DNA of 64,000 nucleotides from Phanerochaete sordida. Its lineage: Eukaryota > Basidiomycota > Agaricomycetes > Polyporales > Phanerochaetaceae. Position 1 is the stretch's first letter, and each line of letters begins with the position of its first letter. The DNA lies in NCBI GenBank assembly GCA_019973155.2, contig BPQB01000025.1, positions 124,001-188,000 of the forward strand, in the 5' to 3' direction. A program made the position numbers and the translations under genes. The notes under the pieces were generated by a model. The model did not search any database. It saw nothing but the letters and a program-made list of their open reading frames with translations, and was not told the DNA's origin. Below, piece after piece: positions 1-9,341 of the stretch.

Positions 1-861
1 CGCGGCGACTCGCAATACTGTGCAATATTGGTCGTCATCAATAGCGTACTGCAGATCGTGCTGTACTCACCATATTCGCTGCTGTTCGTGAACATCATCG
101 GTGGCGGTCACAGCACGCAGGGGATCAAGGTGGACTATGGGGATGTCGCGATATCTGTTCTTATCGTGAGTACTCCTCCTGCGCGTGAACAAAACGTTAG
201 CTGAGCGCGTATTCAAGTATCTTGGTATCCCGCTCGCCCTGGGCTGCCTCACGCGTTTCCTCATCCTCGGGCTGACATCGCGCGATTTTTTCCACAATCG
301 CTTCCTGCCGTTCTTCGGGCCGCTCGCGCTCCTCGGCCTGCTGTACACGATCCTCGTCATGTTCGCGTACCAAGGACACCACATCCTGCACAACCTCGGC
401 CCCGTCTTCCGCGTCTTTGTGCCGATGGTCCTCTACTTCTGCATCATGTGGACGGCGGCCTTCGTGCTAGTGTGGCAGCTCAGCGTGCGCTACAGTAGCA
501 ACAAAGCTTGGAGGTACGACATGGCAGTCGTGCAGGCGTTCACTGCTGGAAGCAATAACTTCGTGAGTTCATGGCTCGATTTATTTCCACAGGATTCTGA
601 CGTACTGGGGCATAGGAATTGGCAATCGCCGTGACCATTGCGGTCTACGGCGTTGGTTCGGACCAGGCTCTGGCAGCAACCATTGGTCCTCTCGTGGAGG
701 TGCCTGTGTTGCTAGCCTTGACCTGGGTAGCGCTCTATCTGAGGACGCGTCTCAGATGGGGCCAGGATGAAGACGCGGAGTCCACAGCAGGATGTGAACC
801 CCGCGACGAGAAAGCAGATGTGCCACTTCCTATTTGCGAAGTGTCTTGTCGTAATCGCTAG
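1..861 (+). CDS. ACR3: Arsenite efflux transporter ACR3, 3' part
   Basis: Encodes the last 255 residues of an ACR3-type arsenical-resistance permease, a plasma-membrane carrier that exports As(III). The gene enters from the left edge, so its start and N-terminal membrane segments are missing. Exons are 1-165, 206-562 and 616-861; the introns are 40 and 53 bp and keep the frame. Seen: hydrophobic segments around 'AILVVINSVLQIVLYSPY' and 'FFGPLALLGLLYTILVM', the family-typical 'TAGSNNFELAIAV' stretch formed across the second splice, and 'GPLVEVPVLLALTW' near the end. The tail after the last membrane segment is short and charged. No other arsenic gene is visible to the right. Family assignment is secure; substrate is inferred from the family. 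Confidence 0.9.
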
Positions 862-1301
862 TGAGCCTTCGTGGGCGCGTTTCCTGCAATTGAACTGAGT
901 GCCATTGAATACCTCGAGAATCTTGCGGTCCCACCGCGTAGCGTGTGTCTATATGTTCAGCAACAGGTAGCGCTCGCAATAAGAGCTTCTCTTGATGTCG
1001 CACTGAAATGAATAATGCATATGCATCTCCGAAAGGTGCGCGACTTGCGGCATGCGCGGTGTCGCACACGCTCACAAGCGGCGTGCCCGCCGCGAGGAAG
1101 GGCACCCACGGCATAGCAGCGTCCGCCATGCGGCTTGTGGCAATACAATTCGTTCTGATTTCGAGAAAATTACACATGTAGACCTGGGGGCAACGGTTCG
1201 TGCGTTCAGCGAGATCAATGCGCAGTTCGCCCTGCGAAGACTCACGATAGACACTCTACTCCATCCAAAAGACAGCATACGACCGCCAGACACACGGGGT
1301 G

Positions 1302-1514
1302 TTACAGCCCGAGGCGTTCGTTCTTGGTCATCACATCTTTCTTTTTCCTGGCCTCCTCCTGGGCCGCGAAGCCGGGGACGCCAGTGGCACCGTCCTTGAG
1401 CATGCCCTCCGTCTTCTGGAGCGCCGCCTCCTTCTGGCGCGCAGCGAGCATGTCGCGGACGTCCTGCACGTCGTTGTCGGTCATGGGTATGAGCGTCGGG
1501 TCGCGGCGGATCAT
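1302..1514 (-). CDS. CDC26: Anaphase-promoting complex small subunit CDC26/Hcn1-like, copy A
   Basis: Single-exon gene for 70 residues. The N-terminus 'MIRRDPTLIPMTDNDV' has the M-L/I-R-R-x-P-T pattern of CDC26/Hcn1. That small APC/C subunit inserts its N-terminus into the TPR superhelix of Cut9/APC6 and stabilises it. The protein ends in a Lys/Glu-rich helix and 'KNERLGL', similar in position to the C-terminal 'ERRIG' segment of Hcn1. The ATG at 1512-1514 is the only in-frame start giving this N-terminus. It lies 351 bp from the divergently transcribed PRA1 start, so the two probably share a promoter region. An identical copy lies at 13481-13693. The call rests on short motifs in a very small protein. 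Confidence 0.7.
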   Translation of the reverse strand: MIRRDPTLIPMTDNDVQDVRDMLAARQKEAALQKTEGMLKDGATGVPGFAAQEEARKKKDVMTKNERLGL

Positions 1515-1865
1515 GGCGGCGAAGCTTCACGGGCAGCGGCAGGCAGGCGAACTACTGGGGAAGGGTGTGCCTCTGACGCTGCGCAGTCGGCGAAGTTCAA
1601 GGCACGCGGTAGGCCAGACAAGGTGCTGCGCGCGGCGAGATTGCGAGCGAGGCGGCCCCTGAGCGAGCGTGGCGGGTGTCGTGGCAGGACGAGAGGAGGA
1701 GAGAGCGGGCCCGGCGGCTGCGCGCCCGCAGCGACTGTGCCTGCAGCAACAGTGGCGCCCGCCGTATCGGACAGCATACATACATCTTGCCGGCCAACCA
1801 CCACCTTTACGGTCCCACCTTCCCTTAGCACACCCTTCTCCTCGTCTTCTCCTTCACCACCGACA

Positions 1866-2641
1866 ATGTCTGCCGCCATGGACGCCATGCTCCGCGTCTC
1901 GGAAACCCTCAAGTCGTTCAGGGTGCGTGCGGCCCCGTCCTCGCAGCGCCGGTGCTGAACGGCCTACGTGGTGCACAGGAGACCCGCCTCAGCGCGCTGC
2001 GCCCGCCCTCCGAGTTCTTCGACCACCACCGGCTCTCGCGGCCGGCGGACATGAACCAGGCGACCTCGGTACGTCCCTGTCTCCACGCCCGCCGTGCGCT
2101 GCTCACCCCCTGCTCAGCGCATCTCATACAACACCCGCTACTTCTCCGGTGCGTCCCTGCGTGCCCTGCGCCCGCGGGCGTCCGCTTAATGTGTCGTGTG
2201 TGCAGGCAACTACGGCCTCGTCGTGGCCTCGCTCGGAATCTACGCGCTGTACGTGCCCCCTGCCCTGCGCCGCACGCCCCGCTGACGGCCGCGCAGCATC
2301 ACGAACCTGCGCCTCGTCTTCGCGCTCCTGTTCCTCGTCGGCGGCTTCGCCGCCATCAACCGTTTCGGTGCGTGCGTCCGCTGGGCGAGCCACGGCCGTC
2401 CGGACTGACCCCGCGTGCGCCCGCAGCACCCGAGCCGATGCAGGTCGGCGAGCATGTCGTGACGCAAAAGTCGCTGTACACCGCCCTTTTCGTGATCGGC
2501 ATCCCCCTCCTCTGGTTCGCGTCCCCGCTCGGCACCATCTTCTGGATAGTCGGCGCGTCCGGCATCCTCATCGTCGGTCACGCTTCGCTCATGGAACCCG
2601 GCATCGAGAGCGAGTACGCACAGGTTCAAGACAGCGTGTAA
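1866..2641 (+). CDS. PRA1 family (prenylated Rab acceptor/Yip3-like) membrane protein, copy A
   Basis: Six exons (1866-1922, 1979-2068, 2118-2148, 2206-2248, 2297-2367, 2427-2641) give 168 residues. The family motif 'LRPPSEFFDHHRLSRP' precedes a Tyr/Asn-rich segment and paired hydrophobic stretches around 'YGLVVASLGIYALITNLRL' and 'IGIPLLWFASPLGTIFWIVG'. This is the usual PRA1 layout of two double-spanning membrane regions with both ends cytosolic. PRA1/Yip3 proteins act in ER-Golgi membranes in Rab recycling and vesicle traffic. All introns are 48-59 bp GT-AG, and the splice junctions restore the conserved 'NYGLVVAS' and 'FAPEPMQVGEHV' segments. The gene is complete in both duplicated copies. 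Convergent with the ERT1 remnant downstream. Confidence 0.9.
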
Positions 2642-3217
2642 GCAAGATGCTTTGTAGACATGCCATGGCAGCCGAAGAGGCGGGGGCTGTGAGGCGGGCG
2701 ATATGGTCGGGTTCATTTACGTTCTACGTTGACTTACGGACGTTCGCTTCCATTCTTATTGGCTGGGCCTTGTAGTACTGTTTGTCTATTCACCTCCGGT
2801 TTTTAAATACAGTCATGGAAATGTACAGTGCACGGGAGGAGAATCTTTAGACGAGTATATAGTCGTAAACAAGCGTAACCGGACGTCGAAGGGAAGCGTT
2901 ACCTTTTGTGTTTTCTGATTTTGGGTCGAGATGCAGGTAGAGATGGAGGGAGACAGAGAGTCCAACACGAAGCGAAGCCAAAGCGATGATGAATATGCAG
3001 AGCAGCATAAAGAGGCGAACTGAGAGCGTATAATAAAGAATGGGCAGTGCAGATGCAAACGAGAGACGGTAAAATGCTTGGATGCGAGGATCGAGGTCTC
3101 GGCCAGGTTGGATGGCCAGGGCGGGGTAGCGCGTGTGAGATTACGACGAGGATAGTATAAGACGGCCCGACGTCTCGAGGAATGACACAGCTAGGCTGTA
3201 ACTCCTATGTAGTGTGG
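2642..3217. other. Intergenic between PRA1 and the ERT1 3' end (copy A)
   Basis: Stretch between two convergent genes, the same as 14821-15396. It holds only short chance ORFs; a 3' UTR-like AT-richer part lies around 2780-3010. No gene or RNA recognised. Confidence 0.5.
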
Positions 3218-4766
3218 TCATAGCAGAGGAAGCCATTGTCCTGCCGAGACACCGCGTCAGACTCTTCCGTCTCAGATATCGCCGTGGATACGCACCAATC
3301 ACTAAACTAGGGAGGTCCATGATATCCCTGCGTATTGAGAAGCAGAACGTGCACGGAACAGGGGCACCTGATGGCTTGAGAAGGACACAGTGCGAGTACA
3401 CCGACTGTGTCGTGTTCTCAAACGCGTGGTTTGCGAAATTTTCCCAGTATTCCACGACGGACTGGTTCTCGAAGAGCTACAGGACCCGCCTTAGTCAGGC
3501 CAACGTGAAAATAGAGTCATCTGCGGCACGCACCTCATAGATGTACTTCTTCCGACCTATCAGCTCCTCCTTCTCCCAGCCAGTCAGCATGCAGAACTCG
3601 GGGCCAACGAGGCAGATCTCGCCCGTGCGGCGCCAGGCTAATGTGGGCGTTCCGCTGAAGGACACGAGCTTGTCAAGTTCCTGATCGGCAAGGCCATCGC
3701 CGTGAGCAACACGCGGAGGACTGCCAGCGCATGGCGCGACTCACGACCAACGATCGCTGGAAGCACTTTTCCACAAAGATCTCGTCCTCCTCGGACATCG
3801 GCATTTGGAGCGCGATGAGCGACGGCCGGAAGATAGCGAGGGCTCGCACGACCCGGAGGATGTCGTTCTTCTCGAAACCCCTGCACCGGCGGTCAGTCTC
3901 CACACAGACCGTGAGGGGCCAACGAGGCGTACCGGGTAGGGAGGTGTTTCATCAGGAAGTGATAGCCCTCGGTGTAGTCGTAAGGTCTCGTAACCGATTT
4001 GTACACGCTGGTCCCGTCGTGGTAGCCAACTTCTGACGGCGCCGGCCCTACCCAGGACGCTGTCCCCGCTGACACTGATCGGTCAATGAGACTGGTGGAG
4101 CTAGAGCGTGTGGCGGCGACTGCGGGTTGCCGCTGCACCAATTGCACGGCAGATGGTGCGACTTGGATGACTGGAGTTTGCGCCGCCTGACCTTGATAGC
4201 TTCCTAACGATGCAGGCTGGGCTGGTCGACCCTGGTTGGCGACATATTCGGAATACTGAAGTTCCTGGTCTTGAACGGGCGTGGTCTCGTTCGTGGGCGC
4301 CGGAAGCTGATATTGCGGCGCGATGTACCCGTTAGGCGCTGCCGTTGGCGCGCTGGCGGCGGGCTGCTGTTCGCTATAGCCATTGGACGACGCCGGCCAG
4401 GCGCCGTTGACCATGTTGGTGGACGACGGTTGCGCCACGTATGAGGTCGAAGCTTGGCCAGGCTGCTGTTGCGCGGCTCCTGGACTGCCCGCGGAGGTTC
4501 CTGAATCTGGGGAGTTCCCGAGGATCGTGGAAAGAATCGAGTACTCGAGGTTGGCCGCCTCAGAGGGTGGGAAAGCGTATGCTGGTGGGGCCTCGTAGGC
4601 GGTGAACATCGGTTCTGATTGAGTGAAAGTTCCAGTCTCCGTCGAGGTTTCTGCTGCGTGAGTGTGAGCAGAGGGAAGTGCGATAACAGACGGAGGCGTT
4701 TTACGTTGCTGTTTGGGCGCCTCTTCGCTTTTGGAAGACCCATCCCCAGACTTCTGCCGCTTCATA
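3218..4766 (-). pseudogene. ERT1: ERT1/AcuK-like gene, 5'-truncated by the mobile element (copy A)
   Basis: Same sequence as exons 3-7 of the complete gene at 15397-17941 but cut two bases inside exon 3. Exons 1 and 2, which encode the whole Zn(2)Cys(6) DNA-binding domain, are absent. Remaining exons: 3933-4766, 3745-3880, 3534-3680, 3296-3476, 3218-3240. The PAS-like region and the C-terminal 'VIGQWLP' remain intact. Immediately upstream the element's terminal repeat supplies an in-frame ATG at 4807, and the native internal ATG at 4763-4765 is also usable. A protein lacking the DNA-binding domain could therefore be made if the region is transcribed. Classed as a truncated gene; whether it is expressed cannot be seen. 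Confidence 0.9.
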
Positions 4767-4775
4767 CCCAGTGAG

Positions 4776-4803
4776 AAACCACCTCCGTCCCTTGCATCCG
4801 GAG
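4776..4803 (+). repeat. Left terminal inverted repeat
   Basis: Reads AAAC, two variable bases, then a 22-base core starting CCTCCGTCCC. Its reverse complement is found at 13183-13210. A nine-base extension CCCAGTGAG lies outside it, adjoining copy A. A short direct repeat (CCGGAGTCA, twice) follows at about 4798-4815. Confidence 0.85.
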
Positions 4804-4807
4804 TCAT

Positions 4808-5496
4808 CCGGAGTCAGCAGAGCCAAGGTGATGGATAGGAATGGCGTCAGATGTGTCACGATGAATATGTGAACTAAGCGACCACCGCGGGACATCCAAA
4901 CCACACCTGGTGCATCGCCGGAAGCCCGAGATGGACCAGGATGTGCTAGGGACATCTGTAGATAGCCCACTGTATGCAATACATCGCAAAATGCATCCGG
5001 ATTCATTCATATGCAGTACAGTACAGTGCGTCCAATGCGATTCATCCCAGTACACCCTGCTACACCTGTCCCTCGTGCTCGTGCTGCATTGCGCACCCTC
5101 GTGCATCCCCGTCCCACGCTACACATCCCCATGCATCACCGCACTTCGCTGCACATCCTGGTGCATCCCCGTCCCCACGCTACACCTCCTCGTGCACCGC
5201 CGCACCCCGCTGCACATCCTTGTACACTGCCGTCCGCTTCTGTAGTCTGGTGCCTCTCGCCGAGCACACCCGGGTTTCCACTGCTGACTGGCGTAGGACA
5301 TACATGGCGTGAGCAGACCGCAGCTAAGCAAGGCGCAGTCATGCGCACCTGAGATCGCGTCCTTGGGTGAACGCTGGGCGTCGTTCACGCGGACTTCTTC
5401 GCGAGTTTCTGCATTCGCGCATGGCGAGTAAGCAAGCGGAAAGTAAAGTCAACGCCGTTCGAGACTCACTTCGGCGGCGGCTTCGAGCTTGTATTT
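4808..5496. other. Left subterminal region of the element, with tandem repeats
   Basis: Between the left end repeat and the cargo gene. Around 5045-5235 lies an imperfect ~60-bp tandem repeat. Two units share 'GTGCATCCCCGTCC', 'CACGCTACAC' and 'CGCTGCACATCCT', and a weaker unit lies upstream. Many plant CACTA elements have subterminal repeats as binding sites for their second protein; that role here is inference. No gene recognised. Confidence 0.55.
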
Positions 5497-7881
5497 CTAC
5501 ATGTGCCGCAGACCCATCATGAGATTAGTATATCGCGCACTGTACAGCCTCGCGAGACGCACCGTATGAAGCTCGTCCTTGCTCCTGACCGAATTCCAGT
5601 ACGCGTTGAACTCCTCGACAGTCCCCCCTTCGTGATCTTGATGCCACTTGCGGCCGCAGTATCCCCTGAGGCATGTAAGTAATTCGCTCTGACCAATTGC
5701 GAGTCGCACTCACTTGGTCGTTGTGTGTAGTGTAGGCTGGAACAGCGCCTTGCCTGTAGTGCGGGGCTTCTTGGTGCTGCTGGTCGACGGCTGCGCCTGT
5801 TCGTTGTTCACGTCAAGAGGCCTTGGTTCCGCGCCCGATGGCGGTGCAGCGGGCGCGGGCTCGTTCGCACCGAGAGGCGTCGGCTTGGGCGCGGAGACCG
5901 AGCGGTCTAGAGCAATAGATGTCGTAGTGCCGGATAGCCCAGGAGGCGCCACAGAAGGGGCCAGGACAGCGGACGTCGACATACTGATAGCTGCAGAATT
6001 CCCAGCCTGAGTAGCACTTGTCCCAGGGGTCGAGACCACAGAGCGCGGGGCGGAGGCACTAGGAGCTGCAGGCTGGGGTCCAGTGACAGGCAGAGACGGA
6101 GCAGGCGAAGACAGAGCAGGCAGGGACGAGGCAGGTAGAGACGGAGCAGGCAGGGACGAGGCAGGTGGAGACGGAGCAGTCAGAGACGAGGCAGGCAGAG
6201 ACGGAGCAGGCAGAGATGGAGCGGAAGAGGCTGGTGCCGACAGGCTAGTGGGAGTCACATACGGCGATAGAGAGGTCGGCGATATCGGTGGGGCGTCTTG
6301 AATATCTTCGCTGGGCGTGACGGAAAGGTTCGAGAGCGTAGGCAGAGCAGTCTGACCCAGCAAGGACGGGACAGGGCCGTCCTGGGCATCTAAAGTCACC
6401 GAGGATGTAGCGGGTGTTGTAGCGGTAGCACTGGATGCACCTGGGGCTGGGTCGTCGAAGACCGAATACCTAAAGCCACGACATTAGCAGGATATATGCG
6501 GATCCCCGTCTACTTACAACATATCCACGCCACGCCTGGTCACCGTAGACTTCGCCTTCTTCACGCTGGGGCCGTCCATAGACAACGTGTCTAGCGACCG
6601 CTTGATGCCTGCGCTGATGATAGGCTCGTCCACTGGAGCTGCGCTGCTTCTGGTCTCGACTGACTCGGTGAGGTTCGGCTCGCCGATAGTGTCTTCGCAC
6701 TTGAGCGAGTCCGAGTCGTTCTTTTCTTTCTTGCGAAGGGCCTTACGGTACTTCTCTTGCCAGATCGGGTAGTAGACAACCATGAAGTGCTGGGCCTTCC
6801 AGTGGTCTTCGCAGAGGCGCAGCCAGAAGAATTTTGTTTCTAGCTCGCGTTCCATGTATGCACGCCAGTTGGCAGGAGCCCGCGAGTCCCAGGTGGATGG
6901 CATCTTGTCCGCGCCGAGTTTCGTTTGCATCTGTTCTATCAGTCCCGCCGTAAATGTCCGCGAACCTTTTGCCTCCTTGCCCGAGAGCACTTTGCCATTC
7001 GCATCCTCGCAGAATAGCCACCGGTCGCCGTCACCTGGCTTAGCCCGCAGTGGTTTACTCCCTGATTCTGTCATTGCCCGGTCCCGCGCCGCCTTCGCTG
7101 CTGCTACCACGTCAATGTGCTCGTCGTAGGTCCATTGCTTGACGCCGGGATACTTGCTGCGGAGTAGCTGGTCTAGAGACTTCGGGATTTCGGGCTCGTG
7201 AACCCCTTGTGCTGCTGATGGCTGCGAAGGTATGCTCATCGTCTTGACTTGCTCCCTACCAAGCATCTCGATCAGTGCGTCAGCATTATACTATAATGGC
7301 ACGTGGACGTACGTCAATAAGGTCAGTCGCGGGCCGATGTCGCCCACAACGCGTCTGATCACGCATATAAGCAGGGTAAAATGGAGAAAATCATTTTCAG
7401 CTTGCCTGAGAGCCAGGCATTCGCTTTCAAGCTGGGCTACGAGCATTCTAGCTTGCTGATATTTCTCCAAGAGACGGTTGAATTCGAGATCGTCTGGTCG
7501 TGACATCGGAAACATTTGTGAGGACGGGGACGGGGAGATACTGAATGGATCACGAGTCATCTATATCTGCATTAGCTAAGTGCACCAGCGAACGCATGTA
7601 TAGCATACCGGAGATTGAAACCCGCCAAAGGCTGGGGAGGTTTCTTGTATACTGCCACGGTCTGATACAGTTCTAGAGCTTGAGGCGAGGCCGTATAAGC
7701 TGTATGGCTGCATGCTGTCTCTATAGGATAGATTGAATCTGCGTTCGGATGGGGTGTTTGAGATGCCGCGAGAGTGGACGGTGGGAGACTCGAAGGCGTG
7801 CAGCTCGGGGAAATGGTCTAGGGCAGCCAGCCTTTGGTCGGAGCCATCTTCGGAAAAGTCGATTGATTGAAGCAAAGACAT
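5497..7881 (-). CDS. Unrecognised cargo protein with coiled coil and S/A/P repeats
   Basis: Five exons (7609-7881, 7313-7560, 6518-7255, 5714-6469, 5497-5665) give 727 residues, with 48-57 bp GT-AG introns. I do not recognise the family. Seen: a Ser-rich N-terminus; a likely coiled coil around residues 112-147 ('LLEKYQQARMLVAQLESE'); a middle part rich in Trp, Lys and charged residues with 'KSLDQLLRSKYPG' and 'WRAYMERELETKFFWL'; a Lys-rich possible nuclear signal ('GPSVKKAKS'); then a long Ser/Ala/Pro/Leu repeat tract and a C-terminal 'KWHQDHEGGTVEEFNAYW' segment. The link between exons 2 and 3 is the weakest; a separate start at 7266 or 7239 is possible. The TAG at 5497-5499 may be premature: the frame continues to a good donor (GTGAGT) and a further short exon. 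Lies inside the element, same strand as the transposase, so it may be an accessory transposition factor. Function unknown. Confidence 0.55.
6083..6240. repeat. Minisatellite encoding Ser/Ala/Pro/Leu repeats
   Basis: Imperfect tandem copies of a roughly 30-bp unit of the GACGGAGCAGGCAGGGACGA type, lying inside exon 4 of the cargo gene. On the minus strand it encodes repeated 'APSLPASSLP'-like blocks. Unit number is likely to vary between strains. Confidence 0.8.
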
Positions 7882-8225
7882 ATTTGAGAAGCTCAGAGGT
7901 GCGAGGATAGAAGTCGTCGTGGACGTCGCTGAAAGACGGCTGCTGGAGGGGACGCGCACCTCCTCCCAAGTGCGACCAAACAGAGCCAAACAAAAACCGC
8001 AGAGGTAGGCGAAAGCTGGGCACAAAGGCACAGAACAGAGGTGATATCACGCCATAGATTACCACTACAGTTTTAAATAATCTGGGAGATACGACGAAAC
8101 CCTTCTGTATAGTTTTTTCCCCTGGCGGCTCCACTGGCGGCCTCGGCCCTTCGCTCGCTGGCTCTGCTGTGAGTGCTGGCTGTGCTTGGGGATGACGATC
8201 GGCTGCGGCAGCGGTAAGCGCGGGC
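7882..8225. other. Gap between the cargo gene and the doubtful gene
   Basis: GC-rich stretch open in several frames on the minus strand, including one with a hydrophobic segment ('VVVIYGVISPLFCAFVP'). No start, splice pattern or family could be settled. It may be the leader of the cargo gene or the tail of the decayed gene upstream. Confidence 0.35.
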
Positions 8226-9045
8226 TCAGAGGCATGGCTGCTGCTTGTGCGCGGCAGGGTGTGCAAAGCCGAACGTCGAGACGACCGCAAACGGCGGTAC
8301 GTCGGCGAGCGGGCTCGGCGCGGCTGCAGGCACGGAAGGCGTCACGCCGACATCGATGGGCACCCTCGCGTGCGCGCGTGCCTTCGGGCGCAGCGTAGGC
8401 AGCTTCGGTGGCGCGACGCTCACAACCGTCGCAAGCCACCCCAGGCGCCGCGGCGAGACGCTACAGGCGGAGCCCGGCGCGCGCTCCTCGTCCGCGTTCG
8501 TGAGCGTCACGATGCTGCCCTCGCTCGCCGTGACCGTCAGCTCCGGGCGCGTGCGCGCGCGCAGGCTCCCGCTTGGCGAGGGGCTCTTCGCCGCCGGCTC
8601 GTCGTCCGTGGATCCTTTGCGCCGCCAGAAGGACTGGGTGAAGCGCTTGAGCCATGGCTCTGTGGGTGTGTCGGACAAGGCCTGCGTCGGGCTGGCCGCC
8701 GGCGACGCGTGGAGCTTGCGGGGGCTGCTGATCACCGGACGCAGCTTCGGCTCGGGCGAAGCCTGTGCGTGCGCCTGGTCTAGAAACGACTCGCCAAAGT
8801 CGCGGAAGGGCACGACGACAGCGTCGATGCCGGCGCGCTATGTCTTGCGCCAGCGCCGCTTCTTGTACGCCTGGGTCCAGTCGCGCCCGTACGCGTGCCA
8901 GAATATGACGGCAATTAGCTTCTGCAAACTGCAAAGTGAGGTCAGTAGCGCCGGGGAGTGCAATATAGACGATGGACACACGATGCTCATGTGCACAGCC
9001 ATGCACCGCAACCCCCTGGACCTTTTCCTCGAGGTGGACATTGCA
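8226..9045 (-). pseudogene. Doubtful gene in the element with an in-frame stop
   Basis: A minus-strand frame reads from 'MSTSRKRSRGLRCMAVHMSI' across a 57-bp intron (GTGTCC...TTTGCAG) into 'KLIAVIFWHAYGRDWTQAYK'. It then hits TAG at 8838-8840. The same frame continues with natural-looking sequence ('RAGIDAVVVPFRDFGESFLD', 'EPWLKRFTQSFWRRKG') to a stop at 8226. TGG to TAG would be a one-base change. Other frames here are also open because the DNA is GC-rich, so the coding call is weak. If real, this is a decayed cargo gene for a small protein with one hydrophobic segment. Not recognised. Confidence 0.35.
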
Positions 9046-9341
9046 GATGTAATGGGCCATGGCGTGGTTCTACCTGAAGAATTTCGACACCGGACATAGG
9101 GCGCAGCAGGATGGGGTGGTGGTGGTGGTGGGAGGAGCAGCGTGCCGCGCGCCGGGCAATATGAACGACGCGCAGAAGTGACCCCTGGCACCACAGACCC
9201 CGTAGACTCTCTACCGTGGCTACTGCTCGTTCTGAAAACCTGCGTTCGTGGATACACTTTACTGCGCTGGGTGAGGTCTGTAATATATGTTTCATGGTGG
9301 GCGAACACTCTAGATATTTCTACGAACAATTACAAATATAT

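Larger units (their letters stand above)
1032..4766. repeat. Segmental duplication, copy A (3,735 bp)
   Basis: This segment recurs in the same orientation at 13211-16945, a constant offset of 12,179 bases. Every stretch compared, coding and non-coding, is identical. It carries CDC26, PRA1 and the 3' part of ERT1. The left boundary is set by divergence just before 'AAAGGTGCGCG'. The right boundary lies inside ERT1 exon 3, where the mobile element begins. The near-perfect identity suggests a recent event or an assembly artefact. Confidence 0.95.

Noticed and set aside
1669..2775. Long 368-residue open frame on the plus strand, repeated at 13848-14954
   Set aside because: It overlaps the PRA1 exons in another frame, reads through PRA1 introns and has Arg/Pro/Ser-rich composition typical of GC-rich shadow frames.
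4910..5352. Overlapping His/Pro/Ser-rich frames in the element's left part
   Set aside because: Produced by the ~60-bp tandem repeat; no start context, splice sites or conserved motif.
6083..6301. Plus-strand Asp/Gly/Arg/Ala repeat frame
   Set aside because: Antisense of the S/A/P minisatellite in the cargo gene.
8245..9099. Plus-strand 284-residue frame inside the element
   Set aside because: GC-driven antisense frame; neither strand here has strong coding evidence, but the minus strand has a better splice pattern.
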